Below are positions 18,873 through 31,914 of a stretch of DNA of 64,000 nt, in pieces. The DNA comes from Astropecten irregularis (Eukaryota > Echinodermata > Asteroidea > Paxillosida > Astropectinidae), in contig OZ020255.1 of the NCBI GenBank assembly GCA_963971285.1, positions 18,062,931 through 18,126,930 of the forward strand, given 5' to 3'. Every line of letters starts with the position of its first letter. Within the stretch, counting starts at the first letter, position 1. The translations under genes and the position numbers were made by a program. Below the pieces are notes generated by a model that was not told the origin of the DNA, did not search any database, and saw nothing but the letters and a program-made list of their open reading frames with translations.

Positions 18873-21800
18873 TGGTCGTGCCAGTGACTGCAAGTTTCTA
18901 GGAAGAAAACATCCAGTTTCTATACTTAAACTGACTTGATACTCTGTGCATAAGACTTTGCCTAAAAACAGGTGGCTAAAAAGCCACACAAATCCATCAT
19001 TTGGATCTCGTTTACCGGTACCACTTAGAGTGAGCTGCAAAAATAGCATTCTGATGATACACGGCGTTTGCCTTGGTTAAACCTGGGAAATTTCTGGAGC
19101 TTTTTTGATAGGATCTGTAAGCACACTGTTATCTTTGTAGTCGTATACCGAGACAGCATGATAACATCCAATCATATACCCCTCGACAGGTCTAATCTTG
19201 TTGTTCCAGAGTACCGTACAGACCTAAGAAATCTACCCACACGTTTCCAATGATATAATTTGTGAGTGTGTTCATTACGCGCCAATTTTAGCAATGCGAA
19301 AATTGACGTAGTGTGAAACGAACTCGTCATTCGTTCCACGCACGATTTTCACATAAAATATTTTGACAGCAGTCTGGTCTATACTAGACGAATTTTTCGA
19401 AATTCAGACATGCCAGAATTTATATGTTGATCCATATGAGTCTGCTGTTTTTGATCTATTATGTGCAGATGCATGTACTGTATCGTCACTGATACATGAT
19501 AAAGGCCTCATACCGTGTTGGCAAGACAGAACTAGATTGGGTTTTTAAAGGGAAGCTGGTACAAATTCCAAAAATACTAATTACCCATTACATTCGTATC
19601 GTGCTGAAGCAGATGTTATGGTGATTAACATTGCAATCGCATCGAAACGTTGACACTTGATTATAAATAGTCAAATTCGAATAAAAAACTGAATTTGTTC
19701 ACTCCCAATTGGTTTATAAACCATACAACGAAAATATAAGACGTTTTTTCATTGAAACTGATGTATTAATGCTGGTCTATACTTGACCAGTAATATGCAA
19801 TGATCATTATTTCACTGGCACTGTTGTAAATATAATATTGATGGGAATGAAGTTGGGGGCGTGGGATGGAGGGGGTGTGGGGGAGGGGCCAGTTCGGGGT
19901 GTTCTTCACGAGCCCAAAACATCTGACTTTTCCAAAGAGTTCGCTAAAATGTTCTGCTGTTTTCTACTCATTTTCAATCGGCACATAGCGATACACGCTA
20001 CGCCGCTGTTGAATACGTTGCATGTGCACGCCTGATATATACAGCTCGCCAATATGGAGAACCCGCTCCTATGCACACATCATAATAATCGAGGCATAAT
20101 TTTAAGCGTATGCGAAGCATGAGGCACGTTTTGGGGCATCTTTAAGGGTTTTTGCAATTATTCCTATATAGCAACCGCGAGAAAAGGCACACATTACGGA
20201 CGGCACAGCTTAAATTAATTATGGCAGGTCGACTTCTGACTGCCATACCATTGTACACACTCGTCATTTTCATGCCTCATAATACTCATATTTTCATATA
20301 CTCACAGTCACAGTAGTAATCTCATTCATGCAATTTGCACTAAATTGATATTGTTTTCGTTTCCTCTCAAAGGTCATTATGACAGGAATAAGATGGGGAG
20401 AGTAGGCCTATTTCCCGACGCAAATTGAAAACCAACTACGGCGAAAGTGCCAAATTCATCGCAAAAAAAACACAGAAAGCTGCCCATTTCAAATGAACCA
20501 TTTTACAGCCAAATGTCTAGGTCTATAATACAAACAAACGAATTGAATTGAAACCACACATTGCATCGTAGCATGGCCAAATATCCACCGCATGTGGGAA
20601 ACTATAGGCACAGCGTGGATTGCATGCCTATGCTAAACAGTCTGATTTCCCGTGGCATTTTGTCGTCATGCAGCCGTACCCACCCCCTGATCCAAAAACA
20701 AACACAACTGCAGGTGCAGTTTAACACTGCTTATTCCCATCGATTATTGTTTTTAATTTTTTTCTCTCTTGTTTTCATTCTCAATTATCAAATTTGCTGG
20801 TTTTGCCTAATCGTCATTCTGAACAGAAATCGGGTGTAGTCTTGTTATTTTTTCCCAATTTTCTCAGAGTTAAATTCAAGGTTTAATTTTGCCAGTAGGC
20901 CTATGTGAAAGATCAAAGATACCAGGTGGACCTGCTTCAGACCATTCAATTTGGACAGTGTTTTCATGTTTTGATATCCGTGATTTAAGAATGTGCATTT
21001 GAAAAATATAAAACAGAAGGCACGAATCCCATAATGTTGGAACCTTATTGATTTGGGCCGTGCCAGCATTGACACGTAGATCTCACGTGCAATTACAGTA
21101 ATACGTGAAACGACATTGCTGAGGGAATTTTGGCAGCATGCATCTAGTATATACCGCGCGCTAGATCAAACGACAGGGGGAATCGAAGGTTGACATTAAC
21201 TGTTTGCCGAAGAAAGAGAACGCATCTCGCGGTAGCAAGCATTCATGCAAACATGCCATGTAGCCCTGGTAGTCAGGCTCAAGTAATGCTTTGTACGGCA
21301 CTGGAATACGCGTGTATCTCACCGTGTTATACATCAGATGCCAAACACAGAGCTCGGCTTTATCTCAGTCCCACCGTGAAACTAGGTCTGTGCGAATTGT
21401 GTGTCTGCTTGAATTTCACACGCCCTGAGCTTCTAAATTGGATTTCACAATTTGACGACAAAAGACGCCATGCATTGCATCCATTGCTGTCTCTCTAAGT
21501 GGTTACTGTATAAGTGAATCGTTTCTGAAATTATTTTCATTCCTGATTTAGTTGGCGAATTAGTGCAATGCGATTTCGAGGAAATCCCCCATTTGCTGTT
21601 AACTAGGGGAATTCTTGCAATTTGCCAAATGTATTTACAATTCACTCAAATGTCATCAGTAAAGTTATACACGCAATTTTTCTTTAACAAGACACGGTAT
21701 GGTAGAATTAATAAAAATGGCGCGTCACCTCTAAATGAATTTTCATTAATATTACCCAATTATGTATTCACGAAGAGAAATCATCACAATGTTTGATAAT

Positions 21801-23998
21801 AATGATAAAATGTAGATAAAACCGTTTTTATAGTCGTGGTCGCCATTTTGTTATCCTCGATCGTTTCAAGCGGTATATTTTGAGCACGTATAATGCATTG
21901 CCAATGTTGATCGGCATCAGGCTTTTTCATATAAAGAAAAAAACCAGCCAGGGTCGTACGTAACACTTGATATATAAGCCTGAACATAACCAGGCCAAGC
22001 GTAGGCCTGGGAATTGCCAGCAAGAAATTTTAGGTCAAACAAGCAATGTCGAGGTCACTAGGGTTTTGTCCTTTTAAACATCTCCCTTTTCATTCTTTCT
22101 GTAATGATAAGTGAAAACAAGACAAGCAGAAATTCTGAACGTTCGGGCATGTGTGCGTGTGGAAGAACGACCGAATGATTATACTGTTTGCAATTAAACG
22201 ACGTAGTAGCCTAAGAATATATTATTTCAGAAAACGGCGTGTTTTATTCTCAATAGATGTTCGTGTATTGAATATTCAGTGATTATTTTTAAAGGTACAT
22301 GTACATTGAATCATAACAATCACGCTTTTGTAGCACCTATACTCTTGTCTGAAACACATTTCCCTTTAAACACAGCACATGATTGAACACTTTGTTGTCA
22401 TGGCAATATACATCGCACTGCTTTGAAATACACTGAAGCGTGTACAATCTGCTCACATCACTGTTCCTTTTTTTCGGCTGTTTAAAAGCCGTCAATAGCT
22501 CTGTCGGAATTCAGTATTTGACCTTCAACCTTTGACCTTCAAATTCGACCTTCATCATTTTTGACATCCATCTCTAGAGTACGTTAGGCCTTATGGGTGA
22601 AATATTATGCAAGACGTATATATTGTGCTCTATGCATTGTATGGGTAGTTTTGATAAAAATGAAGTGACGTTGTGAAACAAAACGATCATTCCAAAGAAA
22701 CGACTGCTTTAATATTAAAATGATTCCATGGTTAATTGTCATGGTAATGTAATTATTGTAATGTATAAAACTGATTGATCAATTTTCATTGCATAATTAT
22801 GTACAGAAAAATGAGTCTATAAAACGTGGAGTATTTGTATTATTTGGCCGTGTTTTAACTTTGCTTAGTCAACTTGGAGGTAAATTGTAATTATGTAACT
22901 GTCTTCCTAGTAAACTGTCATAATTACAGAAAAAATTAACATCTCTTCATATTTCAAGATGTATATGTTTGTATAAACATTTCATAACCATGAATTTCCA
23001 TTTATGAGATATGAGTTAATAACCAAGTAGAGATTCGCTTGAACAAAATGCTTTGGTATCTTTGCTGTATACGCAATATAGAATGACCAGGTATAATGAA
23101 TAATCCGTATTTCCCCCAAAATGCGATGAGCAATATTTTACCTACCCCGACGGCTGTTGTACTGAACACAATAATCTCACTATAACGATAATGAAGACAG
23201 TAAATAGTTACTGTGGTCGATCTGTTGAATACTCACATGTAGCCGAACTTTGACCAGTCCCGAAGGAATATCTGTAAATTTAATTTCTTCTCATTTCTGG
23301 TTTTCAACCAAAATTGTCGTTTTTTCAGGCTATGCTAACTTTTGAGACTAGTTCTTATAGGTCTCTTGAACATGTTCACAGGCTGTACAATCTTTAAATT
23401 TGTTAGCTTTTACAGTTATTAATTTTTGCAGTATAATTTCATTTCCAATAATGAAACAATGTTTAAGCCAATACGTGTATAGCGACTCTCATAACAACGC
23501 TACATGACACAATATGCCTACCAATTACCATCTCATACATAGGGTAAATTGTGTGCTTATTTCAGAAATCAATTCTAAAATTTGTTGTTGTTAAACTTTC
23601 TTTTCTGTTCTCATTAAAGAGCTCACAAGATTAAAGAGGAAAATTACAAAGCAAACGATATTTATGTGTCATTTTATCTAGTGGATCATATGTTTAGGTC
23701 TATTTGGTCAGCATGGTCAGTATGGTCAGCATTTGTCAAACGGTCAAGCCTTGGCCAGATAAAAGGCGTTGTTGGCCACTGTAATTAATTAAAATTGTTT
23801 GATTGATGGATTTACTCAATCAACTGATAGACTAATTTCAAACCAGCCATATACGTCATAATACATCATGGGTTGGATATTGCTGAAGTATTAATTAAAC
23901 AGTAGTTGTACACGTGGAATTTTAAAAACTGGCACAACTATGCTGTGTTGTGATTGGACACGAGTAAACCACGTGATACGCTGTACGCAATACTAAGC
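18873..23998. other. Host gene desert
   Basis: Five kilobases of AT-rich DNA. No gene, tRNA or clear repeat family seen. TAGGCCTA octamers lie near 20406 and 20898. A G-rich stretch GGAGGGGGTGTGGGGGAGGG lies near 19868. Confidence 0.45.
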
Positions 23999-24087
23999 GC
24001 CTGTTTGTTTAATGCAAAGGATCACAGATTCTACTGATCCAGATCCCATTTTAGCGTACCCTGCATAGGAGGTGGATCCCTAAATAT
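23999..24087. repeat. Foldback MITE family F, copy 2 (truncated right end)
   Basis: GCGCCTGTTTGTTTAATGC with AAAGGATC at the left matches copy 1; the right inverted end is missing. Confidence 0.75.
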
Positions 24088-25526
24088 GGGATGTCAGGAA
24101 CGAAGCATGGGTAATTTCATAGAACTGCATAAAAATTGCCTACAATAGTCTTATAATTACGCGCAGCATTTCAACCTCGTCCTCATCCTACCATCGAACC
24201 CATGGGTCTTGCACTATGAGGCATGATCGTGGCTATGTATAAAGACACCGTTTAAAGATACGACAGTGCATTTGTACAGTGGCTATGCAGTGTAAATAAT
24301 GGCTAGATTAAATTGATCCCAGTTTATCTAAACTGTACAGAGTATAATATAGGAGTTGCTATGGAGCAAATATTGACCGTTTTCCCCTCTCTGTAAAGTA
24401 AACCATGCCCCCGGGTAATAAATGGACCATTCCATATTCCCCATGGATTAGCACTTAAAGATATATTCATCTTAACCTTATTTCCAGTCAATATTTGATT
24501 ATTTTGATGGCGGCATGTGATGACAGTTATATCCAGGCTCTTTAGCAGAGTCTAGTCACCACGTCTAGGTCCATTAGCAATGATCACGGTTCACGCATAA
24601 CCGCTCTGAGAACTTTAACCCAAAATGTCCGGTCGGCTGCGCGGCTCCATACCCAGGAGGAGGGAGCAAGGAGGTTAAGAATCAAATCCTTGTATCATTT
24701 TTTTTCAAACTCGTCACAAAGTCTATAAGAAATCGGATTATCATTTGGTAAAGTAAACCACTTATGCTATGGCGTGACTTTCAACGCTGCCATTTACTCT
24801 TATTTAATGGAATGTCATAATCAAGGTGACACGTATTATAAAAGTGGCCTTCTCATACCCATGAAATGTAAGTCTAGACTAAGCAGCTCAAATGTCAAGG
24901 GAAAACATGTTAGTTAGTACAATATGTTATTTTTTATTTGCATGATGTCAAAGATGCAATAACAAACATGCGTAAAGTATTGTATCTTTGCAAGTGGATC
25001 CCAATGCATTTGAGTTTCCACTGATGCATGCATTTGTACTATCAATGACAAACTTGAAACACAAAAACACAACGGACTGTATGCCTCGACATAGTGAAGC
25101 AATGAGACGAGTTCTATACATGAAACCTCTGGAAATCAAAGACAAATCGATTTTGAACCGTCGAAATAATAGTCTCAATCACGATAGGCGAGCTATAGGT
25201 AAATGAATAACCAAGGTTATAACTCAATCGTGGACCGTAATTGTAAGCAAGGCCTTCTCTTGCATCATGCCTATGTAGTCTGGTGGACTGACGGTCTGGA
25301 ATCAACCCACAGGGCTCAGTTCCTGTGGGCCTTGCCCCCGGTACTAGACTTCAGTAGAGAGTGTGACATCAAATTATTGTCAACTATATTTGGGATTGCC
25401 CGAAGCCTGGTTGAGAATCTATACAGAGGCAAAATCCATACCGATCACCCCAGTTTGAAGATATTTCCACTCTGGAACTTAAAGTTCCTTTCCAGTCAAG
25501 CATGATCGTGGCTGGGGACACACTTT
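24088..25526. other. Host DNA, nothing recognised
   Basis: No credible gene or repeat family in about 1.4 kb. Confidence 0.4.
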
Positions 25527-25891
25527 AAGCAGAGTGCACATTGTCAACATTTTCGGTAACATTTTCGGTAACATGTTGCCCACTTAGGGTAACACACCTG
25601 GGCAACACGACTTTGGGCCCTGTGTACACTATATCAACATTTTGCCAACATGTTACAGAGATGTTACTTCGACACCCAACTTGTTTTGCTCTGTGTACAC
25701 TGACAACATTTTCAGCAACAACATAGGCCTACCTGGGCAACATGTTACTGAGATGTTGCTGTGACATGTTAGTAATGTTACCAAACTCGTTTTGCTTTTT
25801 GTGCACACTGACAACATCTTCAGCAACAACGTACCTGGGCAATATGTTACCGAGATTGTTACCGAAAATGTTGACAGTGGACACTCTGCTT
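25527..25891. repeat. Foldback MITE family G, copy 1
   Basis: 365 bp with inverted ends AAGCAGAGTGCACATTGTCA and its complement ending ACACTCTGCTT. The inside is built of repeated and inverted units such as GCAACATGTTAC, GTGTACACTGACAACATTTT and ACCTGGGCAACA. A shorter copy is at 48194. Confidence 0.85.
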
Positions 25892-26024
25892 CACAAGCAA
25901 TCATTTATTGCATCAGATTATTTGCTGTCTTTGCAACTCTTTGCTGCAATATTTTGTCTTCGGCAAGCGTAACTGCTCTTTCTCAAATTCAGGTTAATCA
26001 AACAGGTGTCTTTTTTTCTCGGAA

Positions 26025-26048
26025 TTTTGGCGCGCAAATTTTGGCGCG
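26025..26048 (+). promoter_or_regulatory. Pair of E2F-like sites
   Basis: TTTTGGCGCG occurs twice, at 26025-26034 and 26039-26048, 14 bp apart. This fits the E2F consensus TTTSSCGC. No gene start is visible nearby, so the role is doubtful. Confidence 0.25.
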
Positions 26049-26405
26049 AAAAGATCCAATCATGTGCTGATGAATTGTTAATGAATCACGTGTGTTTCCG
26101 GTTGATCATAGATTATCCTGCCTGAACTGAGGCACAGGATTGATCTGGATTTTACTCCTCTCGAGTCAATTTACGTCACCTGGACGATATTAAAAATGAA
26201 TGGGAAATCACTGCAATGCAGGCCTTAAATCACGAACCAATCATGGCAGTATTGTGTTGGCGTTTCTACCTTTCCTGAAATTTCAAAGAATTGTCTTTGG
26301 TTACGACAGGTGTAAGGAAGGCTCCATTTCAAATACACTCTGTATTAGAAAAGTGCTTTCTAAAAGCTTATTCGGTAGAGATTATATCACAATTTGGTGA
26401 TCTAT

Positions 26406-26553
26406 GGTCGATTTCACCAAACTCATCGTAACGTATGTACAATCAATCGTAGGACTTGTGGTGCAATTGAAACCATAGGATAAGAAGGATACGATGATTT
26501 ATCCTCCGTTACTCAAGTTACGATCTATCGTAAGGCTTCGTGTAATCGACCTC
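26406..26553. repeat. Foldback MITE family A, copy 3
   Basis: GGTCGATTTCACCAAACTC at the left and TTCGTGTAATCGACC at the right; somewhat diverged (ACGATCTATCGTAAG in the core). Confidence 0.85.
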
Positions 26554-26817
26554 CTGGCAGTGCCAAGCCGCACATGTGGAGTCATAAATGTCTCATTATG
26601 ACTAGGCCCTGTTTCATCAAATTGCTTCTCATAAAAGATATAATCTTTCATACTACAGTTAAAAACCAGTCAAAACCACCACAGATTTCATGGGATTTTA
26701 GCCTATAAACAGTGTCTGATGTAAGCAAAACTTATCTGTTAAATGCTTACTCGAATCCGTGTCATTATGCCGAAATCTGTACACCGGTCTCAATTTGACA
26801 GAAGACTGCTAAAGTCA

Positions 26818-26935
26818 CTCTCTTGAAGACGAACAGAGCACACTGTTCGGAACGTCGAGAAATCAAACCATCAGTTCATCTCAGAACCACACACTCTCCC
26901 AGAAGAGATTACATGGTGTCACCTCAAAGCTACCT
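26818..26935 (+). repeat. Hammerhead-like hairpin repeat family J, copy 1
   Basis: Contains TCTC, TTGAAGA, the hairpin CGAACAG/CTGTTCG with loop AGCACA, then GAACGTCGAGA, and a tail GATTACATGGTGTCACC. An inverted copy is at 42461-42575. Confidence 0.7.
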
Positions 26936-27532
26936 TATTTTACTACTTCCACCATGCATAGCTTTAATCTTATCTAGACTATAAGAAGATCTGAAAATTA
27001 TGACCACAATAAATCTCTTAATTGCCAACTACCTAATTGCAATGTCACAATGCAATAATTTATTAATGCAGGGAAATTGATCATTCACATGCAACATGAA
27101 TATAGTATAAGGGTTCGTGAAATATTCGCCTCAGGGTTACTGCATGCTGTTGCAAACACGTCACCATTCATGCCCCAGGAGAAAAATCCTGAGTCTGCAA
27201 CTGGCGAGCGAGAGCAACCCACTGTGGAATACACACACACTAAATATAAGTGTATCCGACGCCGGCTTGAAATTATTTTAATTATGCATTTCGTTTAAAA
27301 TGGTCTGGAGGGGGTTAGATCATTATCCGTAGAGGACGATATGGATCTGGCAATTGTTACTTGCCGTATTTCATGGTTCAGAATGATTTAAGTGTAGCTA
27401 TCAGCCTAACTGGCTTCTGTAATGCATACATGATGGTTCTGGTCGGCTATTTGGTTTGTATGATAGCGATCCTTGGGTTTTTCGACGGAAGCTTGTTCGG
27501 ATTTGCTTGTTGTTGGTCAGTAAAGATGACTT
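26936..27532. other. Host DNA, nothing recognised
   Basis: About 600 bp with no recognisable gene or repeat. Confidence 0.4.
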
Positions 27533-27753
27533 GGGGTCAATTTCATAGAGCTGCTAAGCATCAACATTTTGGTAAATAAAATCGGTATGCCAGCCAAAAT
27601 TCCTTGTAAATGTTATGCTCAGCAAACAATGGCCGAATACAAGCCAAAAGCAGTAGACATCACATGAAAATTTGGTTGGCAATCCTGTTCGATCAAGGAA
27701 GACTTTCGTGCTTAAGCAAATTTCGTGCTTAAGCACCTCTGTGAAATTAGCCC
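27533..27753. repeat. Foldback MITE family B, copy 1
   Basis: GGGGTCAATTTCATAGAGC at the left, GTGCTTAAGCACCTCTGTGA and AATTAGCCC at the right, with inverted interior sequences (GCCAGCCAAAATTCCTTG; complement in the next copy). Confidence 0.8.
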
Positions 27754-27754
27754 A

Positions 27755-28001
27755 TTGGCCAATTTGCAGCTGCTTAAGCATACGATTTGCAAGTTAAGCA
27801 TGAACAATATGTCTTGATCAAACACGATTAATTGCCAACGAAATGTTCATGTGGTGTTTATTGATTCCGACATGTATTCAGCCATTGTTTGCTGAACATA
27901 ACATTAACAAGGAGTTTTGGCTGGCATACTGGTTTTATATATCAAGGTTTTTGCTGCTTAAGCAAACTTTAGTGCTTAAGCAGCTCTATGAAATTGGCGC
28001 C
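27755..28001. repeat. Foldback MITE family B, copy 2, abutting copy 1
   Basis: Begins TTGGCCAATTTGCAGCTGC and ends AGCAGCTCTATGAAATTGGC. It follows copy 1 with almost no gap. Confidence 0.75.
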
Positions 28002-28763
28002 TGGTCCCCTTATTTCAACGTTGTATGAATTTCTCCCTTCTTTTTCGTGTTCTTTTCAATCCTGGTGATGAGTCAGCGGTCTCTCTCCACGTGCATCAGC
28101 AATATACGTCTAGTATAATACCCTCCAGGATCAATGTGTTAGGGAGGCAAGAAAGGTAGTTGATTTCCGAGCTAGATCGACATCCGAGATGAGAAACCAG
28201 GGAGAGGCAATCAGGACCCAGGAAACCATCCCCCAATCAGATACCAGGACTAAAGCATCATTTCACCACGTGTCCCCTGTGGGAATCGAACCGAGAACCC
28301 CCTAAGGGAGCGATAAGTGGAAGAAAAGAAAACATCTCCATTACAGCTCCATCTTTTGGATATCCTTGGTGCTTTACACTTCCTAAAAGGTGAAAGTTGA
28401 ATAACTGTCCTGCCTATAGATGTCGTTATCCTCTTATAATAGAAAGAGAAAGGATTAAAATCACAGCCAATATACAAAGGAAAAACCAAAATGCATTCTG
28501 CCACATTAATCTGGAAAAGGCCCGAAGCCAACATCACGAGCAGGTCTTGCATGAAGGAAGAAAATTCGACGGGGGAAAAATTCATCACATCGCCCGTCTA
28601 GATAAATTATTCAACGACCAACGGGAATGTTTTAACTGCATGTTTAAAGTTTTATCCGAGGGCCTCTCTATCTGCTGCCCACGTCAAGTGTAATGTGAAT
28701 TGGAAAAAGACTTCATACCATTATGTTTATCAGAGTCGTCCTATGTGGATATAAATTTTCTCC
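28002..28763. other. Host DNA with a tRNA-like SINE fragment
   Basis: No gene seen. A polymerase III B-box on the minus strand (28283-28293) marks a SINE fragment; the rest is unremarkable. Confidence 0.4.
28235..28325 (-). repeat. tRNA-derived SINE fragment
   Basis: The minus strand reads GGTTCGATTCC at 28293-28283, a perfect B-box, preceded by ATCGCTCCCTTAGGGGGTTC, which looks like a decayed tRNA head. No complete cloverleaf is present. Confidence 0.45.
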
Positions 28764-29198
28764 TACAGGGTGTCCCTAAAAAAACACTTTATGTGGAGAA
28801 CTATTATATGAAAATTAAACTGTTCATCGCTTCAAGATTCAGATATGTGATACAACCATGTCTTGGCTATCACCATGTAGAATTTGAGCAAAATTGTACT
28901 GAAATTGAGGGGGGAAATTTAGACTGAATTACCCAACGTCAAAACCCGATTAAGTGGTCAATACACATTTATGTGTGCATTGACCACTTATTCTGGAATA
29001 CCGCAAATTTATTTTTAAAGAGTACTCTTTTAATTGGTCATAATTTTCACTAATTTCAGCGTGATTTGGCTTAAATTCTACATGGTGATAGCCAAGACTT
29101 GGCTGTATCACATATCTGAATTTTGAAGTGATAAACAGTTTAATTTTAACATAATGGTTCCCGACACAGTGTTGCGTTTCGTTCTGGGACACCCTGTA
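28764..29198. repeat. Long foldback element family L (TACAGGGTGTCCC ends)
   Basis: 435 bp with ends TACAGGGTGTCCC and GGGACACCCTGTA. The arms pair over long stretches (for example CAGATATGTGATACAACCAT with its complement near 29105), and the centre is a hairpin AAGTGGTCAATACACA/TGTGTGCATTGACCACTT. The TACAGGGTGTCCC terminus is common in invertebrate non-autonomous DNA elements. Confidence 0.85.
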
Positions 29199-29511
29199 CA
29201 GGATTGTTCTTTTTTCATAGATTCTGAAGAAAATTCAGAAATAAGAAATAAACACCTCGTTTTTTGAAGGAGTATAATAGCTTGTGTTTGTCTCTTTCCT
29301 CCTAGCTGATAATTATTAACTTGAGTTGAAGCTGTTGGGATTTTAAGACTAATTGAATGGCTATCGTAGGCGGTCTGATGTAAGCACAAAAAGATAATGA
29401 AACGAGATGGTGGTATTTTTGATAGAAGGCTTCCTCGTCGGCCGAGGAAGTACAAAATACGAACACAGGATGTTTGAGTGAGAGAGAAAGGCTATTCGTA
29501 TGCTGAATCCT

Positions 29512-29648
29512 GGCGTCGATTTCACCAACCGCATCGTAACTTACTACCAATCGTATGACTGAGTAACAAATAAGCCCCCTACGATGGGTTATCCTTCGTA
29601 ACTCTAGTTACTCTACGATCGATCGTAGGGCTTTGTGAAATCGACCCC
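29512..29648. repeat. Foldback MITE family A, copy 4
   Basis: GCGTCGATTTCACCAACCGC at the left and TTTGTGAAATCGACCCC at the right, with ACGATCGATCGTAGGGC inside. Confidence 0.9.
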
Positions 29649-30306
29649 TGATGTCCAATGGCAGAACTGGTTTTGGGCGATATTTTGCCAGTATCAGGCT
29701 CACCCAAACTAATTACGTCTGCCACATAACATGTAGAAGGAACTTATTTGTTTCTCCTTTAAATTACAAGTCTTCATAGTCACTATTTCCAATCAGACCA
29801 GATTCTCCCATTTTGTTATCATTAAGACACACTCGCTTATTAACTCAACAATGTAGCACTCGGTGCATCTTTACACAAAGATATTACTGAAAGGCCTAAA
29901 ACAACAAGCGCTTCGACAAAATTAACTCAACGCGACCATAAAAATTGCTTCTCATTGTGTATCTTTTGTCCATTTGTATTTGCTTTTAATTTGTCTATGG
30001 ACACAACCTCCACTATATTCCTCGTTTTCTCTTTTTGCAAGTTGCACATTTATTGTTTCTGCTTTACAATTATACAACATTGAAGCAAGGATCCTCTTCT
30101 TTTCAAAGCAGACATAATAATCGAGCCGTCGTGCCGTAAAACCGTTTATTTTCTTAATCATTAAGAACGGCTCGCCGAGTAAAAGAAACGATCTTAACAA
30201 ATTTGGAAGTTTCAAGACGTGATGTATAACACCGGAGCAGACTCGTTGGTGCTTTCTTAACCTTGGGAAGAGAAAGGGGATGGGGGGAGGGGGAGGGGGA
30301 AGAGCT
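29649..30306. other. Host DNA, nothing recognised
   Basis: About 650 bp. No gene or repeat named. A G-rich run (GGGGATGGGGGGAGGGGGAG) ends it near 30298, directly next to a family B element. Confidence 0.4.
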
Positions 30307-30554
30307 GGGACCAATTTCATAGAGCTGCTTAGCACAGAAATTCGCTAAGCATGAAATTTCTGTCTTAATAAAAACAGGATTAACAAACAAATGTCCGTGT
30401 GTTGCGTATCACTTGCAATTGTAATTCTTTGGCTGTTGTTCGCTGATCCTGAATATCAAAATGGAATTTTCAATGGTGGTTTGTATTATTGGCAAGTTAG
30501 TTTTGTGCTTAGCAATTTTTCATGTGTGCTAAGCAGCTCTATGAAATTGGCCCC
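30307..30554. repeat. Foldback MITE family B, copy 3 (best preserved)
   Basis: 248 bp. GGGACCAATTTCATAGAGC at the left, GCAGCTCTATGAAATTGGCC at the right; the ends are inverted copies including TGCTTAGCA. Confidence 0.9.
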
Positions 30555-31565
30555 TGATGTTTTCCTCTTCACTTCTTTGTCGCCATGGATAAGAGACCAA
30601 CTTAATAAAAAAGACCAAGCCGATGTAAGAGGTGTGTAATCAGGCTACTAAGGAAACAGAACGCAGGGAGCAGAAACTCGCAACATCCGATCAATTTTTT
30701 ATCCATACCTAAAGTGGTTCTCCACTGTCGTCCTCTGGTCTTATCTGAAGTGGCTTATATAGAATTAGCTATCTATTTAATCAGACCTCCTTATAGGTTT
30801 ATACCTGTCTCAGCCATCAACTTGACTACATCAGTTCTTCGTACTTTACCTCAGGGTACGCTTAAGCTCTTGAGGCTACAATTTAAGTGCAATTTACCGC
30901 ACGGGTAGTACGGGGCTTCCGTGATGCAGCAGTAGGCCTATTGTCTGGTTTTTTCCGGGTGGCGGTTCGAATCCCATCACTGGACGCTTATCAGATTTTG
31001 GTTCCTGTCAGAATCTAGTTTTCTGCGGTTCCAGGTATGGATCCAAGTTATAATTATGTTGCAATGGCATGAAATACTTCACACACGAAGTTTCAATGTG
31101 AGAACAGGTCTGCCAAGGAAATATTGGCTAAAGTTTAGAGAACAACAATCTTATTACAATAAAAGCAGAGAACAAGACAAATGGATATACTTCCCAATAC
31201 TTTCTTACTGGGTTTATGTTTGAGTATTATTCGTGCATATATTCCGTCTACCTTCGTCTACGAACTGCTTCAATACACCACTTCCTCTAATTCATTTTGC
31301 CTCGTTCTTCAAAAGCAATTAAGATTCAATATCGATCGTTTGCAGTTGGTAAAAACGTTTTGTCAGTTTCGCCCAGCCATTTCATTTATTGTGACACAAA
31401 CCGCAACCGCTTTCATTTCATCGGAAATTATATTTCACGATCTTTATGCTGGCAATTTTCAAGCAGTAAAATATTTTTATCGATAGTGTGTATAATTATG
31501 TGGGCTCGCGGTATTTCTGCAATGCTTCTGGTTTTTGCCACGTGCGTGTATCCTGTCGCATTATT
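30555..31565. other. Host DNA with a B-box fragment
   Basis: A plus-strand B-box GGTTCGAATCC at 30964-30974 suggests a tRNA-like SINE remnant. No gene seen in the rest. Confidence 0.4.
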
Positions 31566-31914
31566 GGAGGTTGTATCATACTTTGGTAGCATTCCGAAAT
31601 AGAAATCTTCACAGATTTACCTATAACTTACAGGGTATAAAGATGGTGATGCTAGAAACATACCGTTGAAATGTTACCTTTTCCAATTAATGTTACCTTA
31701 ACCAATTACCTTAAACAATAATTTTGATCTTTTAAAAGATCAAGATTAACAGCGAAAAGATTTTTAAAAATACCTTGGTCTTTTTCACTGTTTTCTCAAA
31801 AAGTGGCCACCGTATGGGACTGAAAATTTCACAGATGACTGTTACTGTATCCTCCGTGATATTGTTGCCCATAAATATGCATTTCTTTGACAAAACCAAA
31901 CTATGATATTACCA
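31566..31914. repeat. TTAA-type MITE family C, copy 1
   Basis: Starts GGAGGTTGTATCATACTTTG and ends ACCAAACTATGATATTACC; interior GATCTTTTAAAAGATCAAGA is palindromic. The flanking TTAA has decayed. Confidence 0.8.

Noticed and set aside
22515..22560. Cluster of TGACCTT nuclear-receptor half-sites
   Set aside because: Spacing is irregular and the region looks like a simple decayed repeat of CCTTCAA words.
25527..25891. CRISPR-like array
   Set aside because: The repeated units are unequal, partly inverted, and part of a foldback element in animal DNA.
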